Below, piece by piece: positions 6,968 through 15,778 of a DNA stretch of 17,741 nt. Source of the DNA: M3007 sp044224705 (GTDB lineage Bacteria; Bacteroidota; Bacteroidia; Chitinophagales; Saprospiraceae); the NCBI GenBank assembly GCA_044224705.1, contig JBGAJY010000119.1:1-17741 (forward strand), in the 5' to 3' direction. How positions within the stretch are numbered: the first letter of the stretch is position 1; each line of letters opens with the position of its first letter. Position numbers and translations under genes: made by a program. The notes beneath the pieces were generated by a model. It searched no databases. It was not told the origin of the DNA and saw only the letters and a program-made list of their open reading frames with translations.

Positions 6968-9900
6968 TCAACGCCGCTTTTTCCGGTATGCCCCGGGAGA
7001 GGTGCCGAATTCCTGCGTAAAAGCGCGGATGAAATAGTTGGCATCGCGGAACCCAGTCATGAAGGCGATTTCGGATACGGTGAGTTTGGGCGACTCGAGG
7101 AGCAGTCGCCGGCTTTGTTCAAGGCGGTACAGCCGGAGGAGGGCGCCCGGAGATTTCCCCGTCAGGGCCGACAGTTTTCGATGTAACTGGGAACTGCTCA
7201 TGTGCAATGCTTTCTGCATATCGACCGCGCTGAAATTGGGGTCGGAAAAATGCCCCGCAATGAGTTGTGCGACTTGTTGGACGAACTCATCCTGTATTCC
7301 AGCGGGCGGGGCAGTATCCGGTGTCTGTTGGACGGACTGAATGGAGCCTGCATACCTGCTTTGGATGGCCGTCCTGAGCCGAAGGAGGTTGTCTAGATGC
7401 AGCAGGAGCTCCTGCTTTTTAAAGGGTTTTGCCAGGTACACATCGGCGCCGTATTGCAGGCCTTGGATCCGGCTTTCAGCATCGGCCCTCGCCGTGAGCA
7501 GGACGATAGGGATGTGGCTCGTGCGAGGATCCTTTTTCAGGGCCTTGCAAATGGCGAAACCGTCCATCCCCGGCAGCATGAGGTCGCTGATGACCAGGTC
7601 GGGAATCAGTTCTACGGCCTTCTCAAGACCTTTAGAACCGTTGTCGGCATATTCCACCGCAAACCGGCCGGCCAGGCAATCGGCAGTATATCGCGCCACG
7701 TCAGTATTGTCCTCGATAAGCAAAACAATCGGGCGCTCTTTATCCTCTTTTTCTTCTTCCCCAGCAGAGGCTATGGAGAAAGAGGCTTGAATGGCTGTGC
7801 CGGAAGCATCGCCCGGTGCATAGCGCGGGGTGATTCGGAAAGGCGTTTTTTGAGGAAGGGAAAGCAACATCTTTGTTCCTTTCCCGGACGTACTTTCTGC
7901 TGTCAGCACACCGCCCATGAATTGGGCAAGTTCCTGCGCATAGGACAAACCGATGCCGGCGCCGCCCGTCGTACTGCCCGGAGCGATGATTTGATAAAAC
8001 CGGTCAAAAATGTACGGAAGATGTTCCGGGGCAATACCGATGCCGGTGTCTTCCACCGCGATGCACAGCGTCCGTTCGGATTCGGTGTAAACGCTCAACG
8101 TGACAGCGCCGCCCGAAGGGGTGAATTTGACGGCATTGGACAACAGGTTGGCAACAATATCGCTGAGGCGATCCGGGTCGGCTTCGATCCACAGGGCGCC
8201 ATCCGGGAAGCGGCATTCCAGTTCGACGCCTTTCGACGCTGCCAGGGCCGCGAAGGGTTCCGCCGTCATTTGCAGAAAAGAGGTTACTTCAAATTGCTGT
8301 ACATGAAGGCGCAGATGACTGTTTTCCAGTTTGGACCAGTCAAGCATCTGGTTCACCAGACGGAGCAATTGTTCGCCATTGCGCGAGATGAGACTGATTT
8401 TTTCAGAGCGGGCTATGGAATGGTCCTGTTCAAGTTGTTCGGCCACGCCGAGAATGACGGTCAAGGGGGTTCTGAATTCGTGTGTAATGTTGGCGTACAG
8501 CCGGGATTTGAACTGATCGAGTTCCTTCAGGCGTTCGGCTTCACGGTGTTCGGCTGCCAACGTCTCCCTGAACCGGGTTTGTCCCCTGCGCCATTGAATA
8601 TATTGCCATGCGCTGAAAAAGAACGCCACGCCGTATGCGATACAGGCCCAGATGCTACGCCACCAGGGTGGCGAAATAGTGAACACCAGCCGTGTAATTT
8701 TGCTCTCGGCGCCTTCGCTGTTGACTCCTCTGACTTCCAACTGATAATGCCCGGGGAGCAGGCTGCTGAACGTGACGCTGTTGTCGCTGCTCAGCGGCGT
8801 CCAGTTGTTGTTGGCTCCGATCAGGCGGTACTGGTAACGGTTGGAGGCGGGGTTCACATAATCGAGCAAGGCGAAGCGGAAACTGACATAGTTCTGATCC
8901 GAACTCAGCCTGATGGGCAGGTCGGAATGGATAGCGCCCCGGTAAGGTTTTGAATTGACCAGAATCTCCGTAATGGCGATGTCGGGATGAATCGGCGACA
9001 CGATGATGTCGTCCGGATGAAAAATCACCAGACCGCCCACGCCGCCGAAAACCAAACGGCCGTCGCGGAGGCGGAGAGCCATGTTGGTGTTGAATTCGCT
9101 GCCGGGCAGGCCGTCGTTTTTGGTAAAATGTTGCCAGCGTTTGCTCAAATGATTTACCCGCAGCAGCCCCGAATTGGTACCGATCCACAGGATGGAATCG
9201 TTTGTGGGAAGGATGCTGTAAATCACGTCGTTGGGTAAGCCGTCCCGAAGGGTCAGGGCTTCAATCTGTCCGCTCGATATGTTCAACCAGTTCAGTCCGT
9301 GTTGCGTACCGATCCACAGTCGCTGCGCATTGTAAGGATCGGCAGACAGGGACAAAATGCGCTGACGGGACAGCCCGGCTTCGCTGCCGTAGTACCGGAA
9401 TTGGTAGTTCTGCCCGTTATTTTCAGGAATGGCTTCGATCAAACCATTGGAGCTGCCGATCCAGATACGCCCGCCCGCATCTTCAATGAAAGAAGAGAAG
9501 GTAGGTGTTTCACCGGGCTTCAGGAGGTGTGAAAAATTCCAGGCCTGCCACTTTTCTTTTCCGGGATCGAAAAAGATCATCCGTCCGTCGTCGGAAAGGA
9601 AACCCGCCCGGCCCAGGTGGTCTTCGAGGAGATAGGTGATGTTCGCACCGCCGATTGAATCGTATCGGAAAACGCGGGCCGGCGCCCCCGGCCGATCAAT
9701 GTGGCAAAGCGTTGATTGCACGCTCAGGAACCAGTATCCGCCGTTGCGGCTGTTGACCATGTAATACTGGGGTTTGCTGTGCAATGGCTCCATCAGCTTT
9801 TGTGAAGCCTGATCGAACCGGAAGTAACCTGCCACGCGGCTTTCGGTTTCACTGTAAATCCACAGATTGCCGGTGGCATCCTCAAACGGTTTGCGCGTAT

Positions 9901-10951
9901 AGCTGCGGCCTTCACAATATCGGGCGAAATGTGTCCGGCCGGTCAGTACTTTGTACAAGCCGTAGGCATTGGTGCCCAGCCAAAGGACGCCGTTGCGGTC
10001 CTCACAAGCCGAGAGAATGATTTCCGGTATATTGCCGGGCAGCGTGGTCCATACGCCATTCTGCCATCGGTGAATCCTCGTTTTGGAAAAAAAATAAGTG
10101 TATTTGGGGCCCGACCAGCCGTTCAGCATACCCAGTTCGTAATGCTCCGGCCGATAAAAATCCAATCGCCCATTGCTCATGCGGTAGATGCCCGCGGCGC
10201 CTTGCAGCCAGGTTGTACCGGTAAAAGTATCCTGCCATATATAGGCCACATCCGTTGGGATAGATACCGGAAGCGGGTGCAGCGTTTCATCGGAAAAGGG
10301 AAAGGTGAATTGCCCTTTTTCAGAAAGTATCCAGAGGGCGGTGTCGAGCGGCATCATGTAGAGCACGATTCCGAGTTGGTTTTTTGGAAAAAAACCGGTC
10401 TTTTTCTTCAGGTTGTCCGACACCACTTTGGGATCGGTGCTGGCGGGGCATTCCAGCCGAATGATTTCACGGTCAAAAACCATCCAGATCCGCCCAAACC
10501 GGTCTTCCTTCAAATTTCGCAGCGGATTGATTTTGCTGACCGAAAACTCGTTCACTGCCACCGGGTGATAAAAACGCTCGGTGGCGGGGTCGTATAAATT
10601 GGGTCCGCCATCGGTCATGATCCATAAAATGCCGCGTGAATCTTCCATCAATTCCAGCACGAAATCGCTGTTGAGGGAGTAGGGGTCGGCAGGGTCGTTG
10701 CGAAATACCTTGAACCCCGTGCCATCGTAGCGGTTCAGGCCGTCGAGCGTGGCCACCCACAGGAAACCGTCGCGGGTTTGGAGCACGGAGCGCGCAAAAC
10801 CCTGAGAAAGGCCATCGTCCACCGTCAGCCGATCGAGATACTGCGCAGGCGTCGCCAGCGTCAGGCACCCGAAGAAAAGGGTCAACACCAGTCTAGGCGC
10901 ATTGCTGCACCAGAATAGCGAGGCTGGTGATGAAGTAGACTGGCGGGGCAT
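6968..10951 (-). CDS. Hybrid two-component system sensor/regulator (HTCS) with AraC output
   Basis: This 1327-residue protein combines sensor kinase and response regulator in one chain. It is the Bacteroidota type that senses glycans in the periplasm and activates transcription from the inner membrane. A signal sequence (20-36) is followed by repeated Reg_prop blades (about 40-650, e.g. DGFLWVATLDGLNRYDG, GRIWIGSSNGL and SILWIGTNSGL), a Y_Y_Y domain (about 690-760) and one membrane segment (766-786). The HisKA domain has phospho-acceptor His824 in NITHEFRTPL. The ATPase has Asn939 in LLSNAVKFTP, then DTGIGIAP (968-975) and GAGIGLS (997-1003). The receiver domain has Asp1081, Asp1123 in VISDLMLPGMDG and Lys1175. 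The AraC-type HTH occupies 1220-1325. All key residues are present, so it should be active. Trehalase lies 130 bases upstream on the same strand, and no SusCD genes are near. Its ligand is not visible from sequence. Confidence 0.95.
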   Translation of the reverse strand: MPRQSTSSPASLFWCSNAPRLVLTLFFGCLTLATPAQYLDRLTVDDGLSQGFARSVLQTRDGFLWVATLDGLNRYDGTGFKVFRNDPADPYSLNSDFVLELMEDSRGILWIMTDGGPNLYDPATERFYHPVAVNEFSVSKINPLRNLKEDRFGRIWMVFDREIIRLECPASTDPKVVSDNLKKKTGFFPKNQLGIVLYMMPLDTALWILSEKGQFTFPFSDETLHPLPVSIPTDVAYIWQDTFTGTTWLQGAAGIYRMSNGRLDFYRPEHYELGMLNGWSGPKYTYFFSKTRIHRWQNGVWTTLPGNIPEIILSACEDRNGVLWLGTNAYGLYKVLTGRTHFARYCEGRSYTRKPFEDATGNLWIYSETESRVAGYFRFDQASQKLMEPLHSKPQYYMVNSRNGGYWFLSVQSTLCHIDRPGAPARVFRYDSIGGANITYLLEDHLGRAGFLSDDGRMIFFDPGKEKWQAWNFSHLLKPGETPTFSSFIEDAGGRIWIGSSNGLIEAIPENNGQNYQFRYYGSEAGLSRQRILSLSADPYNAQRLWIGTQHGLNWLNISSGQIEALTLRDGLPNDVIYSILPTNDSILWIGTNSGLLRVNHLSKRWQHFTKNDGLPGSEFNTNMALRLRDGRLVFGGVGGLVIFHPDDIIVSPIHPDIAITEILVNSKPYRGAIHSDLPIRLSSDQNYVSFRFALLDYVNPASNRYQYRLIGANNNWTPLSSDNSVTFSSLLPGHYQLEVRGVNSEGAESKITRLVFTISPPWWRSIWACIAYGVAFFFSAWQYIQWRRGQTRFRETLAAEHREAERLKELDQFKSRLYANITHEFRTPLTVILGVAEQLEQDHSIARSEKISLISRNGEQLLRLVNQMLDWSKLENSHLRLHVQQFEVTSFLQMTAEPFAALAASKGVELECRFPDGALWIEADPDRLSDIVANLLSNAVKFTPSGGAVTLSVYTESERTLCIAVEDTGIGIAPEHLPYIFDRFYQIIAPGSTTGGAGIGLSYAQELAQFMGGVLTAESTSGKGTKMLLSLPQKTPFRITPRYAPGDASGTAIQASFSIASAGEEEKEDKERPIVLLIEDNTDVARYTADCLAGRFAVEYADNGSKGLEKAVELIPDLVISDLMLPGMDGFAICKALKKDPRTSHIPIVLLTARADAESRIQGLQYGADVYLAKPFKKQELLLHLDNLLRLRTAIQSRYAGSIQSVQQTPDTAPPAGIQDEFVQQVAQLIAGHFSDPNFSAVDMQKALHMSSSQLHRKLSALTGKSPGALLRLYRLEQSRRLLLESPKLTVSEIAFMTGFRDANYFIRAFTQEFGTSPGAYRKKRR

Positions 10952-11081
10952 GGGGTGGTTTAATGTGGGACAGACCCTGTGTCAGCAAATACAAATTCAG
11001 ACCTGTCGGGGTAATCGGTAAAGCAGGAAGACCCTGCGTAAAATACCCCCGCTGCCTGATTTAGTCAAATCCGGATCGGGT

Positions 11082-12701
11082 TTATTCCTTCATGAGGCGA
11101 AGCAAAACGCCGTTGGACCAGCCAAAGCCGTCCTGAACCGGATACTCGCCGCCGCCCGCTTCGATCGAAAGGTCTTCGACGTTGTATTTTTCCAGCATTT
11201 TACCGGTGCGTTTGTATACGTTCGAGCAAAGGTTGACCCATCGGGTTTTGACTTTTTCCGCCAGTTCGCCCTTGTGGTAGTTGCGCAGTCCGGCGATGCC
11301 GATCCATTGCAGAGGCGCCCAACCGTTGGGCGCGTCCCATTGCTGGCCGGTGTGGGCGAGGGTGGTGACGAGTCCGCCGGGTTTCAGGAATTTGGTTTCC
11401 AGGGTGCGCGTGCAGGCGTCGGCTTGTTCCGCCGTAGCGACCTTTGAAAACAAGGGATACATGCCAGCGAGTGATAAAAACCCGGTTTGGGCGCCGGTTT
11501 TCCAGTTGTAGTCCTCGAACCACGCGCTTTTAGGGTTGAAGCATATCCGGCGAATAGCTGCCGCGCGGGCTTCCGCGCGCTGGGCATAGAGGCGGCTTTT
11601 CACCGGGTCGCCGCGGCGCTGCCAGGCTGCTTCGAGGTTTTTTTCAAGATCGTACAGCAGGCAGTTCAGGTCGACCGGCACCACGTCGGTGGTGTTGATG
11701 GCCGTCAGGGAAGCGCCGGGCACGTTCCAGCGGATGCTGAAATCCCAGCCCGATTCGGCAGCAGCCTTGAGGTGGTGATACATTTCTTCCACAGGGCGAC
11801 CGGTGGCTGCGTGGGCGGTCTCATAGTCCTCGCGGTACGACTCCGGGCGGGGCACCGGGCGGTCGTCCCAATACCGGTTGAGCACCGTGGTCGAATCGAT
11901 CCGGACCACGCGGCGGTACACAGGTTTTTGAGCGCTGAGGTCTTCGGCGCCATCCATCCAGAAATTATATTCCTTTTCCATTTGGGGCAGGAATCGGGAC
12001 AGGGCGTCTTCGTTATCGCCGTCGTTGGAGTCGTCGAGCAGCTTGACCATCAGGCTGAAAAACGGCGGCTGGCTGCGGTCGAGGTAATAGGTCCGGTTGC
12101 CATTCGGGATATGCCCGTAAGTGTCGATCAGGTAGGCGAAGTTTTGCACCATGTCGCTGATCAGGTCGCGCCGGCCGGCCGATTGCAGGCCGAGCATGGT
12201 AAAGTAGCTGTCCCAGTAATAGATTTCGCGAAAACGCCCACCGGGTACCACGTATGGCTGCGGAAGCGCCAGCAGCGAGCTGTGCTCGACGGTCTGGTCG
12301 GCCGGGCGCGTCAGCACGGCCCAAAGTTCGTTGATGTGCTCATCGACACTTTGGTCGGGGTTGCTGTGATAGCCGGAGTTGGGCGAAACCGGCAGGTCAA
12401 AATGCGCCGTCACAAAGGTTTTCAGGTCAAAACCCGGCTGGTCTTTTTCCGCCGCGTATTTTTTGAGAATGTCTGCGGGAGCCTCTTTGGGCATGCAGTC
12501 GACGAAGGTTTTGCCGTCCGGAAAAATCCGCGCCATCTGAACGGCGGTGAACAAATCCCCGTAAATCTGGTCGGGTGATTTGGGCATCGGGGCGATCATG
12601 ACCGGGTCAGCGGCGGCCGACTGGCTGGAGGTGGCATTGCGGCGGCAGGCGCAAAAAAGGAGGAGCGTACTAGCCAGCAGGACCGAACATTTAGAAGTCA
12701 T
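11082..12701 (-). CDS. treA: Periplasmic trehalase (GH37)
   Basis: This enzyme hydrolyses alpha,alpha-trehalose to two glucose molecules. The 539-residue protein carries both trehalase signatures, PGGRFREIYYWDSY (153-166) and QWDAPNGWAP (454-463). Asp320 in ESGWDFSIRW and Glu509 in EKYNVE correspond to the catalytic acid and base of E. coli TreA (Asp312, Glu496). GGGEYPVQDGFGWSNGV (516-532) completes the family C-terminus. The N-terminus has a hydrophobic stretch ending FCAC (Cys19), an irregular lipobox, so the protein may be a periplasm-facing lipoprotein. The ATG at 12701 is chosen over an in-frame ATG at 12761 because it directly precedes the signal sequence and because the best promoter match (12732-12761) would otherwise lie inside the gene. 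The HTCS gene follows 130 bases downstream on the same strand. The metalloprotease gene is divergent. Confidence 0.93.
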   Translation of the reverse strand: MTSKCSVLLASTLLLFCACRRNATSSQSAAADPVMIAPMPKSPDQIYGDLFTAVQMARIFPDGKTFVDCMPKEAPADILKKYAAEKDQPGFDLKTFVTAHFDLPVSPNSGYHSNPDQSVDEHINELWAVLTRPADQTVEHSSLLALPQPYVVPGGRFREIYYWDSYFTMLGLQSAGRRDLISDMVQNFAYLIDTYGHIPNGNRTYYLDRSQPPFFSLMVKLLDDSNDGDNEDALSRFLPQMEKEYNFWMDGAEDLSAQKPVYRRVVRIDSTTVLNRYWDDRPVPRPESYREDYETAHAATGRPVEEMYHHLKAAAESGWDFSIRWNVPGASLTAINTTDVVPVDLNCLLYDLEKNLEAAWQRRGDPVKSRLYAQRAEARAAAIRRICFNPKSAWFEDYNWKTGAQTGFLSLAGMYPLFSKVATAEQADACTRTLETKFLKPGGLVTTLAHTGQQWDAPNGWAPLQWIGIAGLRNYHKGELAEKVKTRWVNLCSNVYKRTGKMLEKYNVEDLSIEAGGGEYPVQDGFGWSNGVLLRLMKE

Positions 12702-12731
12702 AACAGAAGGTTTGACGGTAAAATAACGGCA

Positions 12732-12761
12732 CAAAGGAAAGACCGTCGCGTTTTTAGCCAA
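12732..12761 (-). promoter_or_regulatory. Promoter of the trehalase gene
   Basis: The minus strand has TTG at 12761-12759, a 19-base spacer, and TTCCTTTG at 12739-12732. This fits the Bacteroidota promoter TTG-N19-TANNTTTG with one mismatch in the -7 box. A start near 12725 would give a leader of about 24 bases to the ATG at 12701. The -33 end touches the palindrome at 12763-12816. Confidence 0.5.
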
Positions 12762-12762
12762 T

Positions 12763-12816
12763 GCCGGACAAAAAATTTTTTTAGGACATCAAATGAAAAA
12801 AATAATTTTGTCCGGC
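12763..12816. promoter_or_regulatory. 54-bp imperfect palindrome, candidate operator
   Basis: GCCGGACAAAA at 12763-12773 is mirrored exactly by TTTTGTCCGGC at 12806-12816. The symmetry continues inward through the T7 and A7 tracts with small offsets. It lies in the divergent region between trehalase and metalloprotease, directly beside the trehalase -33 element. Its right arm overlaps TAATTTTG (12803-12810), an exact -7 consensus on the plus strand. A regulator bound here could act on both genes. As an alternative, it may only be a hairpin in a leader RNA. Confidence 0.45.
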
Positions 12817-12973
12817 GAAAATTCGTCTGTGCCGCTCTCGCCCTATTCCCTCCCTCGTTGAATTGACCATTTGTACAGCAACCAGAAACAAACGCAACCC
12901 GGCAGCAACAGGATGCGTTATGGTCCAATTGGTATCCGGATTATTTATTTTTAAACCAAATTCTTGCTTCATT

Positions 12974-14932
12974 ATGCGAAATTTACTGCTTTCGGTGGGC
13001 GCTTTCCTGCTCCTGCTCGGGAATCTCGCCGCACAAGACCATCGCGGTTGCGGCTCAATGGAAGTGCTTGCCCGCCAGCTCATGGCCGATCCTGAAATGC
13101 AACAACGCATGCAGGACATCGAAAACCACACCGCCCAGTTCATCTCCGAAGGTGGCGCGCATGAGCGTACAGTTGTCAACATTCCGGTGGTCGTCCACGT
13201 CGTTTACAATACGACGGCCCAAAACATCAGCGATGCCCAGATTCAGAGTCAGATCGACGTATTGAACGCCGATTTCCGCAAGTTGAACGCCGACGTAGGC
13301 CAGGTGCCTTCTGTATGGACCTCGCTCGTGGCCGACTTCGAGCTCAACTTCTGCATGGCGCAGCAAACCCCCTCGGGTACGGCCACAAACGGTATCGAAC
13401 GCCGACAGACCACCGTCACTTCGTTTTCGACCGATGACAAAGTGAAATTTTACAGCCAGGGCGGCCTCGACGCCTGGGACGCCAGCAAATACCTCAACCT
13501 CTGGGTGTGCAAACTCGGCGGCGGCTTGCTGGGCTACGCCCAATTCCCCGGCGGCCCGGCCAACACCGACGGTGTGGTGTGTACCTACACCGCTTTCGGT
13601 ACCATCGGTACGGCCACCGCGCCCTTCAATAAAGGCCGCACCGCCACCCACGAAATTGGCCACTGGGTCAATCTCTACCACATCTGGGGCGACGACGGCA
13701 CCGCCTGCACCGGCAGCGACCTCGTGACCGACACCCCCAACCAGGCCGATGAAAACTACGGCTGCCCCACCTTCCCGCAAGTGAGCTGCAGCAACGGCCC
13801 GAATGGCGACATGTTCATGAACTACATGGACTACACCGACGACGCTTGCATGTACATGTTCACCAACGGTCAAAAAAACCGCGGCCAGGCTGTGTTCGCC
13901 TCCGGCGGCGCCCGTTTCAGCATCACTACAAGCCCCGGCTGTAGCCCGCCTTCCGGAGGGACCTGCGGCACGCCCACCGGCCTGAATGCGACCAATATCA
14001 CGCAAACCAGCGCTACCCTCAACTGGGGCGCAGTCAGCGGCGCTACGTCCTACAATCTGCAGTGGAAAGTATCCACTTCCGGAACCTGGACGACGGTGAG
14101 CGGCCTCACGACGACCTCCTACAACCTCTCGGGCCTCACCGCCAATACCACCTACAACTTCCAGGTACAAGCAGTGTGCAATGGCACCTCGGGCAGCTAC
14201 TCGGCTGTCGCTTCGTTCACCACCCTGACCAGCGGCGGCGGCGGTTGTGCCGATACTTACGAGCCCAACAATACCCTGTCTACGGCCAAAACCATCCCGA
14301 CAGGCACTTCCTTTACTGCCCAGATTTCAAGCTCTACCGACAAGGACTACTACAAATTCCAGAACACGGCTACCTTGCGTAAAGTGAAAGTGGACATGAC
14401 CACGCTCCCTGCCGACTACGATCTCGTTCTCTACCGGAACGGCACCCAGGTGGCTATCTCGCAAAACGGCGGCACCACCAATGAAACGGTTAAGTACAAT
14501 AGCACTACCAGCACGGTATATACCTATACGGCTTACGTGTATGGCTGGAACGGCGCCTGGAGCAACACGCAGTGCTACACCCTGAAAGCCAGCCTCAGCG
14601 CCACCAACTGGCGCGAAGACGGCAGCACCGACGGTCCGTTCGAAGAAATCGACATCCCGGTTCAGTTCGAAAATGCAGGATTCGGCCTCTTCCCCAACCC
14701 GGCTTCCGACAATGTAACCGTGGAAGTGCCCGTGTTTGAAACGGAAAACGACGTGACCGTTACGATGATCGACGCCGCAGGCCGTATCACCAAACAACAG
14801 CAGCGCATCGTCGGCAAGGACGACAACCGATTCACGTTCGAACTCAACGACGTGCCCACCGGCGTCTACATGGTGCAGGTCCGCAGCGGCGAAATGACAA
14901 AAACCCGCAAACTGGTCGTCAACAACCAGTAA
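12974..14932 (+). CDS. Secreted M43 (pappalysin-like) zinc metalloprotease with T9SS tail
   Basis: This 652-residue exported protease should cleave proteins outside the cell. It has a signal peptide (1-21, cleavage after LAAQ), a propeptide region, and a metzincin catalytic domain (about 65-320) starting NIPVVVHVVYN. The zinc site is HEIGHWVNLYH (226-236), with His226, His230, His236 and catalytic Glu227. The usual Gly of HEXXHXXGXXH is Asn, a variant I know from Bacteroidota M43 members. The Met-turn is NYMDY (283-287). Then come an FN3 domain (331-418), a PPC-like domain (425-541, TYEPNNTLSTAKTI ... DKDYYKF) and a Por_Secre_tail (570-652, FGLFPNPASDNVTVEV ... GVYMVQV) for type IX export. 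The ATG at 12974 is chosen because it opens the signal peptide; an in-frame ATG at 12863 would add 37 residues without similarity. A terminator follows at 14994. Confidence 0.93.
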   Translation: MRNLLLSVGAFLLLLGNLAAQDHRGCGSMEVLARQLMADPEMQQRMQDIENHTAQFISEGGAHERTVVNIPVVVHVVYNTTAQNISDAQIQSQIDVLNADFRKLNADVGQVPSVWTSLVADFELNFCMAQQTPSGTATNGIERRQTTVTSFSTDDKVKFYSQGGLDAWDASKYLNLWVCKLGGGLLGYAQFPGGPANTDGVVCTYTAFGTIGTATAPFNKGRTATHEIGHWVNLYHIWGDDGTACTGSDLVTDTPNQADENYGCPTFPQVSCSNGPNGDMFMNYMDYTDDACMYMFTNGQKNRGQAVFASGGARFSITTSPGCSPPSGGTCGTPTGLNATNITQTSATLNWGAVSGATSYNLQWKVSTSGTWTTVSGLTTTSYNLSGLTANTTYNFQVQAVCNGTSGSYSAVASFTTLTSGGGGCADTYEPNNTLSTAKTIPTGTSFTAQISSSTDKDYYKFQNTATLRKVKVDMTTLPADYDLVLYRNGTQVAISQNGGTTNETVKYNSTTSTVYTYTAYVYGWNGAWSNTQCYTLKASLSATNWREDGSTDGPFEEIDIPVQFENAGFGLFPNPASDNVTVEVPVFETENDVTVTMIDAAGRITKQQQRIVGKDDNRFTFELNDVPTGVYMVQVRSGEMTKTRKLVVNNQ

Positions 14933-14993
14933 TTCAGTTCAGGCGGGAAAGGTGAGGACTTACCCCCGCCCGGTTCGCCAATCTGCAAAATAC

Positions 14994-15041
14994 CAGGAGC
15001 CCCTCTTCCCAGCCGGGATGAGGGGCTCCTGCATTTTTGTT
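14994..15041 (+). terminator. Intrinsic terminator of the metalloprotease gene, probably bidirectional
   Basis: A 12-bp perfect stem CAGGAGCCCCTC / GAGGGGCTCCTG (14994-15005 with 15020-15031) encloses an inner TCCC/GGGA stem and is followed by CATTTTTGTT. It lies 62 bases after the stop at 14932. On the minus strand the stem is followed by GTATTTTG, so it may also stop transcripts of the lipoprotein gene that ends at 15138. Confidence 0.85.
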
Positions 15042-15100
15042 GCGGAAATACTTCCCAATTTCAGGAGCGCCGACAGGAACCACCTCGCCTCCGCCCCCTT

Positions 15101-15140
15101 TTATAACCCTCATAAACCCTCATAAACCCCCATAAACCTA
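15101..15140. repeat. Four 10-bp units overlapping a stop codon
   Basis: Four exact 10-mers, ttataaccct, cataaaccct, cataaacccc and cataaaccta, fill 15101-15140. The last unit contains the stop codon of the minus-strand lipoprotein gene (cta at 15138-15140). Read with the gene the array is TAGGTTTATG, GGGGTTTATG, AGGGTTTATG, AGGGTTATAA. It is closely related to the array at 142-171, which also directly follows a minus-strand stop. Confidence 0.8.
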
Positions 15141-15605
15141 TTCCCCTTCATACATGTCCTTGTAATAAATCAGTTCCCACTCGTTGTCGGGGCGTTTGGC
15201 GAAACGGCGTTCGAGGGAAAATTCATTGCCGGGCGTTCGGATGCGCTCGATGACCATCACGTCGCCCAGGGGTTCGAGGTCCTGCACGAACTCGCCTTTG
15301 CTGAAATCGACAGCTTGCTGAAATCGCCAGGTTTCAGGCCGCCATTTCGTGGATTCCAGGTCCACGTGGCTGCTGTCCACCTGCCGGGCGAGTTTGCCGG
15401 AAAGGGGCCAATCGATGTGCGACATCTGGTACAGGCTGTCCGAATGGAACCGTTTGTAGAACTCCACGAAATCGGCAGGGAGTTGGGCGTTGGTTTGCAT
15501 GGTTTCGGCCGGTTGCGCCGGAAGCGCGGCATTGCTGCCCGAGGGCTGGTTCTGACAGGATGAAAAAATGCCGAGCATGGAAAAAAACAATAGGAACTGT
15601 CTCAT
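15138..15605 (-). CDS. Small lipoprotein, DUF4348-like
   Basis: The 155-residue protein begins MRQFLLFFSMLGIFSSC, a lipoprotein signal with Cys17 as the likely lipidated residue. A Pro/Ala/Gln/Asn-rich linker (18-46) follows. The rest contains FVEFYKRFHSDSLYQMSHIDWPLSG (about 46-70), like the F..F..F..D..FQ..R..FPL pattern of DUF4348 proteins, and ends RFAKRPDNEWELIYYKDMYEGE, where DUF4348 proteins also have a W.L..Y.D motif. The function of that family is unknown. The ATG at 15605 opens the signal sequence; an upstream in-frame ATG at 15662 would spoil it. The gene stands alone on its strand, between two plus-strand genes, and ends in the 10-bp repeat array. The family assignment is tentative; the lipoprotein call is firm. 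Confidence 0.75.
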   Translation of the reverse strand: MRQFLLFFSMLGIFSSCQNQPSGSNAALPAQPAETMQTNAQLPADFVEFYKRFHSDSLYQMSHIDWPLSGKLARQVDSSHVDLESTKWRPETWRFQQAVDFSKGEFVQDLEPLGDVMVIERIRTPGNEFSLERRFAKRPDNEWELIYYKDMYEGE

Positions 15606-15731
15606 TTGAAAAACTTTATCGACAAATAAAATGGGCTTCAGGAAACTGCCAGCAGCCAGCAAAGCGGTTGTTGTACAGCTTCCAAAACGGCGCGAAGGTA
15701 GCCGCCTGCCGTAAAACGCCGGATGCGAAGC

Positions 15732-15739
15732 TATATTTG
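15732..15739 (+). promoter_or_regulatory. -7 box of the DUF486/helicase pair
   Basis: TATATTTG at 15732-15739 is an exact fit to TANNTTTG, followed by CAGGCAGG, and lies 39 bases before the ATG at 15779. No TTG is found 19-21 bases upstream, so only the -7 half is supported. Confidence 0.4.
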
Positions 15740-15778
15740 CAGGCAGGATTTCATCCCGCCATTCACCGCTGTTTGCCT

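Noticed and set aside
11023..11037. Terminator between trehalase and HTCS (GCAGG/CCTGC hairpin)
   Set aside because: The stem is only 5 bp and is followed by TTTACC, not a T tract, so it cannot be supported as a terminator. Whether the two genes form one transcript remains open.
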